Part shown: positions 26,990-35,244 of the stretch, one piece after another
How positions within the stretch are numbered: position 1 is the stretch's first letter
Layout of the letters: each line of letters opens with the position of its first letter
From: Streptomyces smyrnaeus
Lineage (GTDB): Bacteria; Actinomycetota; Actinomycetes; Streptomycetales; Streptomycetaceae
Direction: 5' to 3'
NCBI RefSeq assembly: GCF_017676345.1
Contig: NZ_JAFFZM010000001.1
Location: 496,001-560,000 of the forward strand
Length of the DNA stretch: 64,000 bases
The notes under the pieces: model-generated
Told to the model about the DNA's origin: nothing
The model's database searches: none
Seen by the model: only the letters and a program-made list of their open reading frames with translations
Made by a program: the position numbers and the translations under genes

Positions 26990-28198
26990 TCATCGCGGGT
27001 GGATCGCCCGCGTGCCGGGGCCTGGCAGGGGTACCAGGTCCGGCAGCGGAGCGCGTGCGGATCCGGTCGGGGTGGCTCTCACCTCCAGCCGCGCCACCCG
27101 CCCTTTCTCACCGGCCGCCCAGCAGCCGAAGTCCGGGGCGCAGTCGACGGTGTCGTAGGAGCCGTGGTCGAAGGTGCGCCAGTTGCGGCCGCCGTCGACG
27201 GTGAGATCGGAGCCGGTGGGGCCGACCGCCACCGCGGCCCGGCCGGTGTGCGGCAGCCAGGTGACGCCCGAGCGGTAGGCGGGTACGGGGCGAGCACTGA
27301 CCCGCCAACTCGAACCTCCGTTCCCCGTCACCGCCGAGGCCCGCGGGGAGGGTTGCCCGGGTCGGTAGTCGCCGCCCACGGCCAGCCCGTGCCCGGGGTC
27401 GCGGAAGGCGAGCGCGAAGACGCCCCGTGCGGGCGCGGCGGCGGGTACGGGGGTCTCGGCGGCGCGCCAGTGCCGTCCCCGGTCGGTGGTGCGGAAGACG
27501 CGTGAGGTCTCGGCGCCGCCGGTGGCGAACCACGCGTGCCGCCCGCCCGCGCTGGTGAGGCACTGGCCGCCGGCGGCGAAGTTGGCCTCACCCTGCCGGG
27601 CGGCGGGCATGCCGTCCGAGGGCAGCGGCCGCCAGTGCCGGCCGCCGTCGCGGGTCGCCAGGACGCGGAACTTCCCGTCCACCGGGTCGCCGACGATCAG
27701 CCCGTTGCGGCGGTCGAAGAAGGTGACGCAGTTGTAGAAGGCCGCCGGATCGGTGTTGCGGAAGGTCTCGCGCCAGTGCGCCCCGCCGTCCTCGGTGCGG
27801 AAGACCCGCGAGGCGTCGCCCGCCCCGATCGCCAGCGCCACGGCACCGCGCGTACCGAAGGTCTCGATGTCGCGGAGTTCGAGCCCGGCCGCGCCCGGTG
27901 GGGAGACGTCGCGCCATGTCCGGCCGCCGTCCGTGGTGCGCAGCACGCTGCCGCCGCTGCCCGCCACCCAGGCGGCGGACCGGCTGACGGCGGACAGTCC
28001 GCGGAACCGCTCGGTGCTGCCGCTGTCCTTGTCGGACCAGCCGATCCCGGCAGCCCGCTCGCCGGGGCCGGCTGCCGTCGGCGACGCCGTCTGCGATGCC
28101 GTCGGTGTCCCGTCCCGCTGACCGGCTGTCGCCGGCGCGCCGCTCACGGCCGTGCACACCGTCACCCCGGCCAGCACCACGGCCCACGTCCGCCGCAT
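26990..28198 (-). CDS. Secreted YCF48/BNR-repeat beta-propeller protein
   Basis: The protein has 402 aa from the ATG at 28198, which opens a signal peptide ending near SGAPATAG. At least five BNR/YCF48-type repeats are visible, each with an RTTDGGRTW- or RTEDGGAHW-like box (VLRTTDGGRTWRDV, VFRTEDGGAHWRET, LATRDGGRHWRPL, VFRTTDRGRHWRAA, LTVDGGRNWRTF). Such propellers resemble photosystem II assembly factors or sialidase/oxidoreductase-like proteins, but here no catalytic residues are evident, so the role may be binding. Two cysteines (CAPDFGC) near the end may form a disulfide. It is divergent from the CoA-transferase gene. Confidence 0.8.
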   Translation of the reverse strand: MRRTWAVVLAGVTVCTAVSGAPATAGQRDGTPTASQTASPTAAGPGERAAGIGWSDKDSGSTERFRGLSAVSRSAAWVAGSGGSVLRTTDGGRTWRDVSPPGAAGLELRDIETFGTRGAVALAIGAGDASRVFRTEDGGAHWRETFRNTDPAAFYNCVTFFDRRNGLIVGDPVDGKFRVLATRDGGRHWRPLPSDGMPAARQGEANFAAGGQCLTSAGGRHAWFATGGAETSRVFRTTDRGRHWRAAETPVPAAAPARGVFALAFRDPGHGLAVGGDYRPGQPSPRASAVTGNGGSSWRVSARPVPAYRSGVTWLPHTGRAAVAVGPTGSDLTVDGGRNWRTFDHGSYDTVDCAPDFGCWAAGEKGRVARLEVRATPTGSARAPLPDLVPLPGPGTRAIHPR

Positions 28199-28343
28199 CG
28201 TCCCCACCCGCTTCCTTCTTCCGACGCCCGCCCCGACGGCCGGCACCGGCCGCCCGCCGAGCCGACGATCCGACAACCGGCCGCCGTAACCTAAGGCCAC
28301 CACCGCCCCGCCGTCACCCGGTCCCGCGCCCTCGGGTGCCAAA

Positions 28344-30119
28344 ATGCGCGTTATGGATCAGTTTTCTGCGGCTGGGAAGCCGACGGAGGCTCGGGACCTC
28401 GCAGCACGCGACTCCGCGAGCGGCGCGGGATTCGACACCGAGTTCGTACCGGGCGAGTTCGAAAGCAGCGGCGAGCCCGGCGGAGTCCTGCCCGGCGGGG
28501 GGCCGGGCGGGGGGCCGGGCGGTGCGTCCGGCGGTACGTCCGACTCGTCCGCACCGGCCACCGGCCCGGCGCCCTCCGCCGCAGGACGCGCCGTACCGCA
28601 GTCGGGAACCGCTCAGGCGTGGGCGGCGCTCGGCGGCGACCCGGCACTGCTGGCCCGCGTCTCCCGCGAGCGCCGCCCGGGTCTGCTCCCCTCCGCGCTG
28701 CCCGTGCTGGAGCTCGCCTCCGCCACGGTGGCGGCGTGCTCGCTGGCAGCCGCCGAGTTCTCGTGCGTACGGGCCCGCAGCGCGCTGCTGCCGCCCGTCC
28801 GGGTGGACGACGGCGCCGTGGCCACCGCCTTCCACAGTGACCGGCTGGTACGCGTCGACGGCAGGGCTCCGGTGACCTTCGCACCGCTGTCCCGGTTCTG
28901 GCGTACCGCCGACGGCTGGGTACGCACCCACGCCAACTATCCGCACCACCGCGCCCGGCTGCTGTCCGCGCTCGGCATGCCCGACCACGGGCCGGCGGAG
29001 GACGAGGCGGCGGCGGGCCGGATGGCCACCGAGCTGGCGGGCCGTCAGGCGTGGGACGTCGAGGAGGCGGTCTACGCCGAGGGCGGGGTGGCCGTCGCCG
29101 TCCGGACCCCCGAGGAGTGGGCGGCGCACCCGCAGCGGGCGGCGGTGACGCCCACCCCGCTGGTGGCCCTCAGCAGGCTGGACGGCGCGCCGACGCTCGC
29201 GCTGGAGGGCCCGCACGGGCCGGGCGGACTGCGTGGCTTGCGCGTCCTGGACCTCACGCGCGTCCTGGCGGGCCCGGTCGCCACCCGTACGCTCGCGCTG
29301 CTCGGCGCGGACGTGCTGCGCATCGACGCGCCCGAGCGGCCGGAGTCCCTGGACACCCACGCCGACACCGACCTGGGCAAACGTTCGACACTGCTCGACC
29401 TGTCGAGCCGCGCGGGACAGGCCACGTTCGAGGAACTGCTGGCCTCGGCGCACGTGGTGGTGACCGGCTACCGGCCCGGCGCGCTGGACCGGTTCGGACT
29501 GGCACCCGAGTCGCTGATGGACCGTCGGCCCGGCCTGGTGGTGGGCCAGCTCAGCGCGTGGGGGGCCGCCGGTCCCTGGCAGCGCAGGCGGGGCTTCGAC
29601 AGTCTGGTGCAGGCGGCGACCGGTATCGCCTGTCTGGAGGCGGCGGGCGAGGCCGGCACGGCCAAGGTGACGAACTCGCCCGACCTGGCACCCGGCGCGC
29701 TTCCGGCCCAGGCGCTCGACCACGGCACCGGCTATCTGCTGGCCGCCGGGGTGCTCCGGGCCCTCACCGAGCAGCGCACCGGCAGCCCGGGGTCCCGGCT
29801 GGTACGTCTCTCGCTGGCCCGTACCGCGCACTGGCTGCAGCACGAGCTGCCACCCGTGTCGGGCACGTCGTCGGCGCCCGGTTCCGGTGGCCGCGGCAAA
29901 GGGGACGCGGAGCCGTCCGCAGACGCGTTCGACCCGGCTCCGTGGCTGACGGAGACCGACAGCCCACTGGGACGGCTGCGCCACGCCCTGCCCCCGGTCG
30001 GATTCGGCCCGACGGCCACCTCCGGCGGCGCGGGCGGCGCCCCGGGAACGGCCCGCTGCCCCCACGACTGGCTCCGGCCGCCGGGCCAGGTGGGCGGCGA
30101 TCCCGCCGAATGGATCTGA
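28344..30119 (+). CDS. Type III CoA-transferase (CaiB/BaiF) with an extra N-terminal half-domain
   Basis: The protein has 591 aa, longer than the usual 400. A Gly/Pro/Ser low-complexity segment lies at about residues 45-80. A region near 110-250 contains SRFWRTADGWVRTHANYPHH, which is like the middle of a CaiB domain. The recognisable N-terminal CaiB motif comes after it: GLRGLRVLDLTRVLAGPVATRTLALLGADVLRIDAP (in two blocks), STLLDLSSRAG, VVTGYRPGALDRFGL, and APGALPAQALDHGTGYLLAAG. It likely moves CoA between acids. The order suggests a permuted or duplicated domain. It shares a promoter gap of 145 bases with the propeller gene. Confidence 0.82.
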   Translation: MRVMDQFSAAGKPTEARDLAARDSASGAGFDTEFVPGEFESSGEPGGVLPGGGPGGGPGGASGGTSDSSAPATGPAPSAAGRAVPQSGTAQAWAALGGDPALLARVSRERRPGLLPSALPVLELASATVAACSLAAAEFSCVRARSALLPPVRVDDGAVATAFHSDRLVRVDGRAPVTFAPLSRFWRTADGWVRTHANYPHHRARLLSALGMPDHGPAEDEAAAGRMATELAGRQAWDVEEAVYAEGGVAVAVRTPEEWAAHPQRAAVTPTPLVALSRLDGAPTLALEGPHGPGGLRGLRVLDLTRVLAGPVATRTLALLGADVLRIDAPERPESLDTHADTDLGKRSTLLDLSSRAGQATFEELLASAHVVVTGYRPGALDRFGLAPESLMDRRPGLVVGQLSAWGAAGPWQRRRGFDSLVQAATGIACLEAAGEAGTAKVTNSPDLAPGALPAQALDHGTGYLLAAGVLRALTEQRTGSPGSRLVRLSLARTAHWLQHELPPVSGTSSAPGSGGRGKGDAEPSADAFDPAPWLTETDSPLGRLRHALPPVGFGPTATSGGAGGAPGTARCPHDWLRPPGQVGGDPAEWI

Positions 30120-30137
30120 GGGCCGCCGCTTCGCGGG

Positions 30138-30659
30138 TCAGGGCCCGCCCGAGAAGCCCAGCAGCCACTCGCCGAACACGACGAGGACGAAGCCGAGCCC
30201 CAGCACGGCCGTCGCCACGCGGGTGCGTCCCCTGCGGCTGAGCGCGATGGCCGTGCCCGAGAGGATCAGTGCGATGCCGTAGAAGCCCACGGTGAGGACC
30301 GAGGGCGCCGAGCCCAGCCGGACGACCAGGGCGACGGCCACGGCGAGCATGACGACGGCGGAGAGGACTATGCGTATGCGCCGCGCCTGGCGTGGCGTCA
30401 GCGCCGGTCGCTCCTCCTCGCGCTCGTACGACTCGCCCTCGTACGACTCGCCCCCGTTCGGCTCGCCCTCGTTCGGCTCGCCTCCCTGCCCGGCCTGGTC
30501 GCCCTGCCCGGCCGGCTCGCCGTCCCCGGTCCGCTCGCCCTGCCCGGTCGGCTGTTGCGGTCCGGACTGCTCAGGGGGCGCGGACCCGGCGTCTTCGGCG
30601 GGGGTGCTGTCATCGGTACGGGCGCGGGCTGGAGAGGAGGGGGAGTTGGCTTCCGGCAT
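30138..30659 (-). CDS. Hypothetical membrane protein with repetitive acidic N-terminus
   Basis: The protein has 173 aa. The first ~80 residues are low complexity (Gly/Glu/Gln/Pro), with tandem GEPNEGEPNGGESYEGESYE-type units encoded by 15-bp tandem repeats at 30424-30483. The remainder has three hydrophobic helices: RIVLSAVVMLAVAVALVV, LTVGFYGIALILSGTAIAL and ATAVLGLGFVLVVFGEWLL. No family is recognised. It is convergent with the CoA-transferase gene. Confidence 0.72.
   Translation of the reverse strand: MPEANSPSSPARARTDDSTPAEDAGSAPPEQSGPQQPTGQGERTGDGEPAGQGDQAGQGGEPNEGEPNGGESYEGESYEREEERPALTPRQARRIRIVLSAVVMLAVAVALVVRLGSAPSVLTVGFYGIALILSGTAIALSRRGRTRVATAVLGLGFVLVVFGEWLLGFSGGP
30424..30483. 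repeat. Four tandem 15-bp units in the coding region of the repetitive membrane protein
   Basis: TCGTACGACTCGCCC occurs at 30424-30438 and 30439-30453, then CCGTTCGGCTCGCCC and TCGTTCGGCTCGCCT at 30454-30483. Unit length is a multiple of three, so copy changes keep the frame. Confidence 0.8.
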
Positions 30660-30728
30660 GCCGGGAGCGTATCCCTCCCCGGTTTCGGGCGGGACCCCAG
30701 ACCACCGCCCGCGCGGACCGCACCTTCC

Positions 30729-31298
30729 TCACTTCTTGTCCGAGTCGCTCTTCTTGCCGCCCGCCCAGGCACGCAACGCCTCACGGCTGTCGAACTCGCC
30801 CAGGTTGGTGTCGATCGGGTCGCTGGTGTACTGGTGGAAGCGCCAGCGGTGCTTGATGTCGGGCTCGCCCGGCTTGCCGTTGTACTGCGCGATCCACAGA
30901 CCGTCGCCCGCGAACGACGTCTTGTCGCGATTCAGCCAGAAGTCGCGGTTGCAGTACAGCAGGACCTTGTGGCCGTCGGCCTTCTTCTGCACATACTTGA
31001 TCCACTCGTCCTTCTCGTCGTTGCTGACCTTGGGGTCCTCCCAGTCCAGCACGAGCATGTCGCCGGCGACGAGGTCGATCTTCGAGAGGAAGTAGTCGGC
31101 CTGGGCCTTCATGCTGCCCGGCCTGACGAAGTGGTAGAAGCCGGTGACCAGTCCCGCGTCACGACCGGTCTTGCGCTGCGCCACCCACTTGGGATTGGTG
31201 TAGGACTTCCCCTCGGTGATCTTGATGAAGACGAACTCCATGCCCCGGGTGCTGTAGTCCTCGGGCTGGTACGAGGAGACGTCGATCCCCTTGATCAT
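30729..31298 (-). CDS. GH25-family lysozyme (muramidase) without a signal peptide
   Basis: The protein has 189 aa. It opens MIKGIDVSSYQPEDY, which holds the first catalytic Asp of GH25; the second acidic pair is in LVLDWEDPKV. FIKITEGKSYTNPKW, GFYHFVRPGS and YCNRDFWL are other family blocks. GH25 enzymes hydrolyse the MurNAc-GlcNAc bond. No secretion signal or wall-binding domain is visible, unlike typical secreted Streptomyces muramidases; export may be by another route, or the enzyme acts at lysis. It sits alone, divergent from osmC, with no phage genes nearby. Confidence 0.88.
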   Translation of the reverse strand: MIKGIDVSSYQPEDYSTRGMEFVFIKITEGKSYTNPKWVAQRKTGRDAGLVTGFYHFVRPGSMKAQADYFLSKIDLVAGDMLVLDWEDPKVSNDEKDEWIKYVQKKADGHKVLLYCNRDFWLNRDKTSFAGDGLWIAQYNGKPGEPDIKHRWRFHQYTSDPIDTNLGEFDSREALRAWAGGKKSDSDKK

Positions 31299-31575
31299 AA
31301 CTGTGCGCCACCCACTTTCTTTTCACTCTCCGCATGAGGTCGATTACTCTTTGATACCCGCTGGACGGCACACCGTACCCCCGCACGCCCCTTCGTCCGG
31401 CCCGAAGTTGTTGAACGGTGTGCGTGCGTACGGCACCGGCGCGTCATGAGGTGCGGTGGGCGTGGCGAGGGCGCAGGATCGGGTACTGCGAGACTTGCCT
31501 GCGGCACGCCGTCCGGCCCCTCCAGGCCGGCGGCGGGCCTCACCCTTGACGTCGACGTTACGGAGAGAGATCACG

Positions 31576-32001
31576 ATGGCGACCACACGCACCGCCCACA
31601 CGGTCTGGAACGGCAACCTGACGGAGGGGTCGGGCACCGTCACCCTCGACTCCTCGGGCATCGGCCAGTACCCGGTCTCGTGGGCGTCGCGCGCCGAGGA
31701 GCCGGGCGGCAGGACCAGCCCCGAGGAGCTGATCGCCGCCGCGCACTCCAGCTGCTTCTCGATGGCGCTCTCCAACGGCCTCAACAGTGCGGGCACCCCG
31801 CCCACCAGGCTGACGACCAAGGCCGCCGTCGACTTCCAGCCGGGTACGGGCATCACCGGTATCCATCTGACCGTGGAGGGCGAGGTGCCCGGCATCGACC
31901 AGGACGCGTTCGCCGCCGCCGCGGCGGAGGCGGCCCAGAACTGCCCGGTCAGCCAGGCGCTGAAGGCCACCCCGATCACCCACGAGGCCAAGCTGGCCTG
32001 A
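31576..32001 (+). CDS. OsmC/Ohr-family organic hydroperoxide-resistance-type protein
   Basis: The protein has 141 aa; GGAGAGAGA precedes the ATG. The fold signatures are WNGNLTEGSGTVTLD at the start and the two redox cysteines in AAHSSCFSMALSN and NCPVSQALKA. OsmC proteins reduce organic peroxides with the peroxidatic first cysteine. The upstream 277-base gap to the lysozyme gene probably holds both promoters. It is followed by a DNA-repair glycosylase gene, which fits an oxidative-stress context. Confidence 0.93.
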   Translation: MATTRTAHTVWNGNLTEGSGTVTLDSSGIGQYPVSWASRAEEPGGRTSPEELIAAAHSSCFSMALSNGLNSAGTPPTRLTTKAAVDFQPGTGITGIHLTVEGEVPGIDQDAFAAAAAEAAQNCPVSQALKATPITHEAKLA

Positions 32002-32098
32002 CGCCCGTCCCGTCGCGGCCCGTCACGTCCCCACGCGTTCCGGCGCATACCGTCGCGTACCGTCGCAGCCGCCGCTCCGGAGGCCAGGAGGAGTCACC

Positions 32099-32980
32099 AT
32101 GCCGGAACTTCCCGAAGTCGAGGCGCTGAGAGGCTTCCTGGCCGAGCGGCTGACCGGCCGCGCCGTCCGTCGCGTACTGCCGGTCGCGATCAGCGTGCTC
32201 AAGACGTACGACCCGCCGCTGGACGCCCTGGAGGGCCGCGCCTTCACCGGGGTGGCGCGCCACGGCAAGTTCCTCGATCTGCAGTTGGCCGGCGCGGGGG
32301 ACAGCGACCTCCATCTGGTCGTCCATCTCGCCCGGGCGGGGTGGTTGCGGTGGCAGGACACACTGCCCGCCGCGCCGCCCCGCCCCGGCAAGGGCCCGTT
32401 GGCCCTCCGCGTGGAGCTGGCGGGCGAGCCCGCCGAGGGTTTCGAGCTGACCGAGGCCGGCACCCAGAAGCGGCTCGCCGTCCATGTGGTGCGGGACCCG
32501 GCCGAGGTGCCCGGTGTCGCGCGGCTCGGCCCCGAGCCCCTCTCCCCCGCCTTCGACCGCGCGGCGTTCGCCGCCGTACTGGCGGGCCAACGCCATCGGA
32601 TCAAAGGTCTGTTGCGGGATCAGTCGGTCATCTCCGGGATCGGGAACGCCTACTCGGACGAGATCCTGCACGCGGCACGGATGTCGCCGTTCCGGCTCGC
32701 CGCCGACCTGTCCGACGCGGAGGTGACCACGCTGTTCACCGCGCTGCGGGAGGTCCTCTCCTCCGCCGTGGAGCGGGCACAGGGACTGTCGGCCGCCGAG
32801 TTGAAGGCGGGCAAGCGGCTCGGGCTGCGGGTGCACGGCCGCGCGGGCGAGCCCTGCCCGGTGTGCGGGGACACCGTCCGCTCGGTCTCGTTCCGCGATT
32901 CGACGCTGGAGTACTGTCCCACCTGCCAGACCGGCGGGAAGCCCCTCGCGGACCGGCGGCTGTCGCGTCTGCTGAAATGA
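32099..32980 (+). CDS. Fpg/Nei-family DNA glycosylase
   Basis: The protein has 293 aa; GGAGGAG precedes the ATG. It begins with the catalytic MPELPEVE (Pro as N-terminal nucleophile, Glu as acid), and the conserved lysine is in VARHGKFLDLQ. The H2TH-type helices and a C-terminal zinc finger with CPVCGDT and YCPTCQTGGK complete the fold. Such enzymes remove oxidised purines or pyrimidines and cleave the backbone by beta,delta-elimination. The terminal zinc finger is intact. Substrate class (Fpg or Nei) is not decided. Confidence 0.93.
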   Translation: MPELPEVEALRGFLAERLTGRAVRRVLPVAISVLKTYDPPLDALEGRAFTGVARHGKFLDLQLAGAGDSDLHLVVHLARAGWLRWQDTLPAAPPRPGKGPLALRVELAGEPAEGFELTEAGTQKRLAVHVVRDPAEVPGVARLGPEPLSPAFDRAAFAAVLAGQRHRIKGLLRDQSVISGIGNAYSDEILHAARMSPFRLAADLSDAEVTTLFTALREVLSSAVERAQGLSAAELKAGKRLGLRVHGRAGEPCPVCGDTVRSVSFRDSTLEYCPTCQTGGKPLADRRLSRLLK

Positions 32981-33052
32981 GGGACACGAGCACTACCCGT
33001 CGGTAAGGGCCCTTCGCCGCCAAGGATGCTGCGGCCCGGAGAGGTTGCTGTG

Positions 33053-34255
33053 GTGAACACCGAGGCCCCGGAGCGGAATGCGCGCGAGTTCGATGTCGTC
33101 CTGTTCGGGGCGACCGGATTCGTCGGCGAACTGACCGCACGGTATCTGGCCGCACACGCGCCCCGAACCTGCCGGTGGGCGCTGGCCGGGCGCAGTCCGC
33201 AGAAGCTGAAGGCCATGCGCGAGCGGCTGGCCGCCGCACATCCGGGCGCCGCCGAGGTGCCGCTGGTGACCACCGACGCCGACGACGCCCGCTCGGTGGC
33301 CGAACTCGCCGCCCGCGCCAGGGTGGTGGCCAGCACCGTCGGCCCCTATCTGCGCCACGGCACCCGGCTGGTGGCCGCCTGCGCGGCGGCCGGCACGGAC
33401 TACCTCGATCTGTCGGGCGAGCCGGAGTTCGTGGACCTGATGTATCTGCGCCACCACTCCCGTGCCAAGGAGACCGGCGCACGGCTCGTGCACGCCTGCG
33501 GCTTCGACTCGGTGCCGCACGATCTGGGTGCCCGGTTCACGGTGGAGCAACTGCCCGAGGGGGTGCCGCTGAGCGTCGATGGTTTCGTCCGCTCCAACGC
33601 GGCCGTCTCCGGCGGTACGTACGCGAGTGCGCTGCTGTCCTTCTCGCGTGCCGACCGGATGGCCCGCACGGCCAAGGCCCGCCACGCCGCCGACCCGCGC
33701 CCGGCGGACCGCGTCGTGAGGACGCCGATCGGCGGGGTGCGGCACGAGGAGGAGCTGGGGGTGTGGGCCGTGCCGCTGCCGACGATCGATCCGCAGATCG
33801 TGGGCCGCTCGGCTGCCGCGCTGGAGCGGTACGGGCCGGCCTTCACCTACCGCCACTACGCGGCCGTACGGCGGCTGCCGACGGTCGTCGGCGGTATCGC
33901 GGGTGTCGGTGGGCTGTTCGCCGCCGCACAACTGCCGCCGCTGCGGCGGCTGCTCGCCTCCCGGCTGGCCTCGGGCGAGGGCCCCGACGAACGGCGGCGG
34001 GCGCGCAGCTGGTTCTCGGTGCGGTTCCTCGGCCGCGGCGGCGGGCGCCGGGTGCTCACCGAAGTGGCCGGCGGCGACCCCGGCTACGACGAGACGGCCA
34101 AGATGTTCGCCGAGGCGGCGCTCTGCCTGGCCCACGACGATCTGCCGCCCACCTCGGGCCAGGTGACGCCGTCGGTCGCGATGGGCGAGGCGTTGACCGC
34201 ACGGCTGGTCCGCGCCGGACTGGAGTTCCGCGTACTGCAGGACTCCGAGGACTGA
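33053..34255 (+). CDS. Saccharopine dehydrogenase-like NAD(P) reductase (trans-acting enoyl reductase type)
   Basis: The protein has 400 aa. The GTG at 33053 has GGAGAGG eight bases upstream and was preferred over an ATG at 33026. The Rossmann motif is FDVVLFGATGFVGELTARYLA, followed by WALAGRSPQKL, VVASTVGPYLRHGTRLVAACA and TDYLDLSGEPEFV. This pattern is shared by saccharopine-dehydrogenase-like proteins and mycobacterial trans-acting enoyl reductases that modify lipids. It may reduce a hydrophobic substrate at the membrane. It lies 18 bases before the VOC gene and probably shares a transcript with it. Confidence 0.88.
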   Translation: MNTEAPERNAREFDVVLFGATGFVGELTARYLAAHAPRTCRWALAGRSPQKLKAMRERLAAAHPGAAEVPLVTTDADDARSVAELAARARVVASTVGPYLRHGTRLVAACAAAGTDYLDLSGEPEFVDLMYLRHHSRAKETGARLVHACGFDSVPHDLGARFTVEQLPEGVPLSVDGFVRSNAAVSGGTYASALLSFSRADRMARTAKARHAADPRPADRVVRTPIGGVRHEEELGVWAVPLPTIDPQIVGRSAAALERYGPAFTYRHYAAVRRLPTVVGGIAGVGGLFAAAQLPPLRRLLASRLASGEGPDERRRARSWFSVRFLGRGGGRRVLTEVAGGDPGYDETAKMFAEAALCLAHDDLPPTSGQVTPSVAMGEALTARLVRAGLEFRVLQDSED

Positions 34256-34273
34256 ACAAGTGGAGGGCTGCCC

Positions 34274-34687
34274 ATGAAGGTCAAGGACTTCGACCATCTC
34301 GTGCTCAATGTGCGGGACGTTGAGCGCGCGCTGGAGTTCTACTGCGGGCCGCTGGGCCTGGAGCCGGTCCGGGTGGAGGAGTGGCGGGCCGGGCGGGTCC
34401 CGTTCCCCTCGGTGCGGGTCAGCCCCACCACGATCATCGATCTGCTGCAGCACCCGCGTGGGGGCACCTCCCGGCCGGAGGCTGGGGGAGAGTCGAACGT
34501 CGACCACCTCTGCTTGGTCGTCGAACCGCTCGACTGGCAGACGGTCATCGACTCGGGCGACTTCGAGGTGCTGGAGGGGCCCGTCACCCGCTTCGGTGCG
34601 CGCGGCTCGGCGCAGTCGATCTATGTGCGGGACCCGGACGGCAACACCGTCGAGCTGCGCTGGTATCCGCAGGACGCGCAGGGCTGA
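34274..34687 (+). CDS. VOC-family (glyoxalase-like) protein with an in-frame repeat insertion
   Basis: The protein has 137 aa. It has the two-module vicinal-oxygen-chelate fold: KVKDFDHLVLNVRDVERALEFY with the first His, and NVDHLCLVVEPLDW plus YVRDPDGNTVELRWYP for the second half, including metal-type residues. Between the modules, residues ~62-73 read RGGTSRPEAGGES, a stretch from a palindromic insertion (34458-34491) in frame with the gene. Normal VOC proteins have a shorter linker, so this looks like an insertion that was tolerated. It overlaps no neighbour. Substrate is unknown. Confidence 0.87.
   Translation: MKVKDFDHLVLNVRDVERALEFYCGPLGLEPVRVEEWRAGRVPFPSVRVSPTTIIDLLQHPRGGTSRPEAGGESNVDHLCLVVEPLDWQTVIDSGDFEVLEGPVTRFGARGSAQSIYVRDPDGNTVELRWYPQDAQG
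34458..34491. repeat. Palindromic GC-rich insertion within the VOC gene
   Basis: GGGGGCACC at its left, central CCTCCCGGCCGGAGG (34467-34481) and GCTGGGGGAGA at its right form a stem-loop-like unit. It resembles short in-frame inserts I know from Streptomyces genes, and it interrupts a conserved VOC fold. Confidence 0.6.
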
Positions 34688-34696
34688 GGCCCGGCC

Positions 34697-35131
34697 TCAG
34701 GCAACGGTTCCGTCCACATACATCCAAACACCGTCCACCCTTGCGAACCGGCTGCGCTCCTCCTGCGTCCCGGGCTCGCCGCCGGTCCCCAGGTGGTGCG
34801 CCCGGAAGGTGACGGTTCCCTCGCGGTGGAAGGCGCTGCCGCCGGTGGTGTCCAGGATCTCCAGCCCCGTCCAGCGGGGGCCGCCGGTCAGGTCGAGGGT
34901 GGCGGGACGGGTCTCAGGATGCCAGGTGCGCAGCAGATAGGCGGTGTCCCCCAGGACGAAGGCGCTGTAGCGGGAGCGCATCAGCTCCTCCGGGGTCGCG
35001 GGGGCCGCCTCCCCGCGGTGCGCACGGCCGCAGCACTGCGCATAGCGGCCGGCGCCGCAGGGGCAGTCGGTGAGTGATGTGGTGGGGGTGGCTCGGCGCG
35101 GTGCCGCGCCGGCGGGTTTGCGTCGGGGCAT
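34697..35131 (-). CDS. YchJ-family SEC-C-type protein (UPF0225)
   Basis: The protein has 144 aa. The zinc motif DCPCGAGRYAQCCGRAH sits near residue 22, then MRSRYSAFVLGDTAYLLRTWHPETRP, VTFRAHHL and a short tail, as in the YchJ family. The function of YchJ proteins is unknown; they combine an NTF2-like domain with a metal-binding SEC-C. It faces the VOC gene and is separated by nine bases, so the two are convergent. The first 20 residues are basic. Confidence 0.88.
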   Translation of the reverse strand: MPRRKPAGAAPRRATPTTSLTDCPCGAGRYAQCCGRAHRGEAAPATPEELMRSRYSAFVLGDTAYLLRTWHPETRPATLDLTGGPRWTGLEILDTTGGSAFHREGTVTFRAHHLGTGGEPGTQEERSRFARVDGVWMYVDGTVA

Positions 35132-35244
35132 ACGTTCATGATGCCGGACCTCTGGACAGCGGGCTGTTCTCGCACCAACCTTGCGGAACGATCAGTACAG
35201 GTCGCCGTGTTCGCAACGCAGGTGTTCGAGGACGAGGGTGATGC

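Noticed and set aside
30729-31298. GH25 lysozyme considered as a prophage endolysin
   Set aside because: No holin, tail, capsid or integrase gene lies near it.
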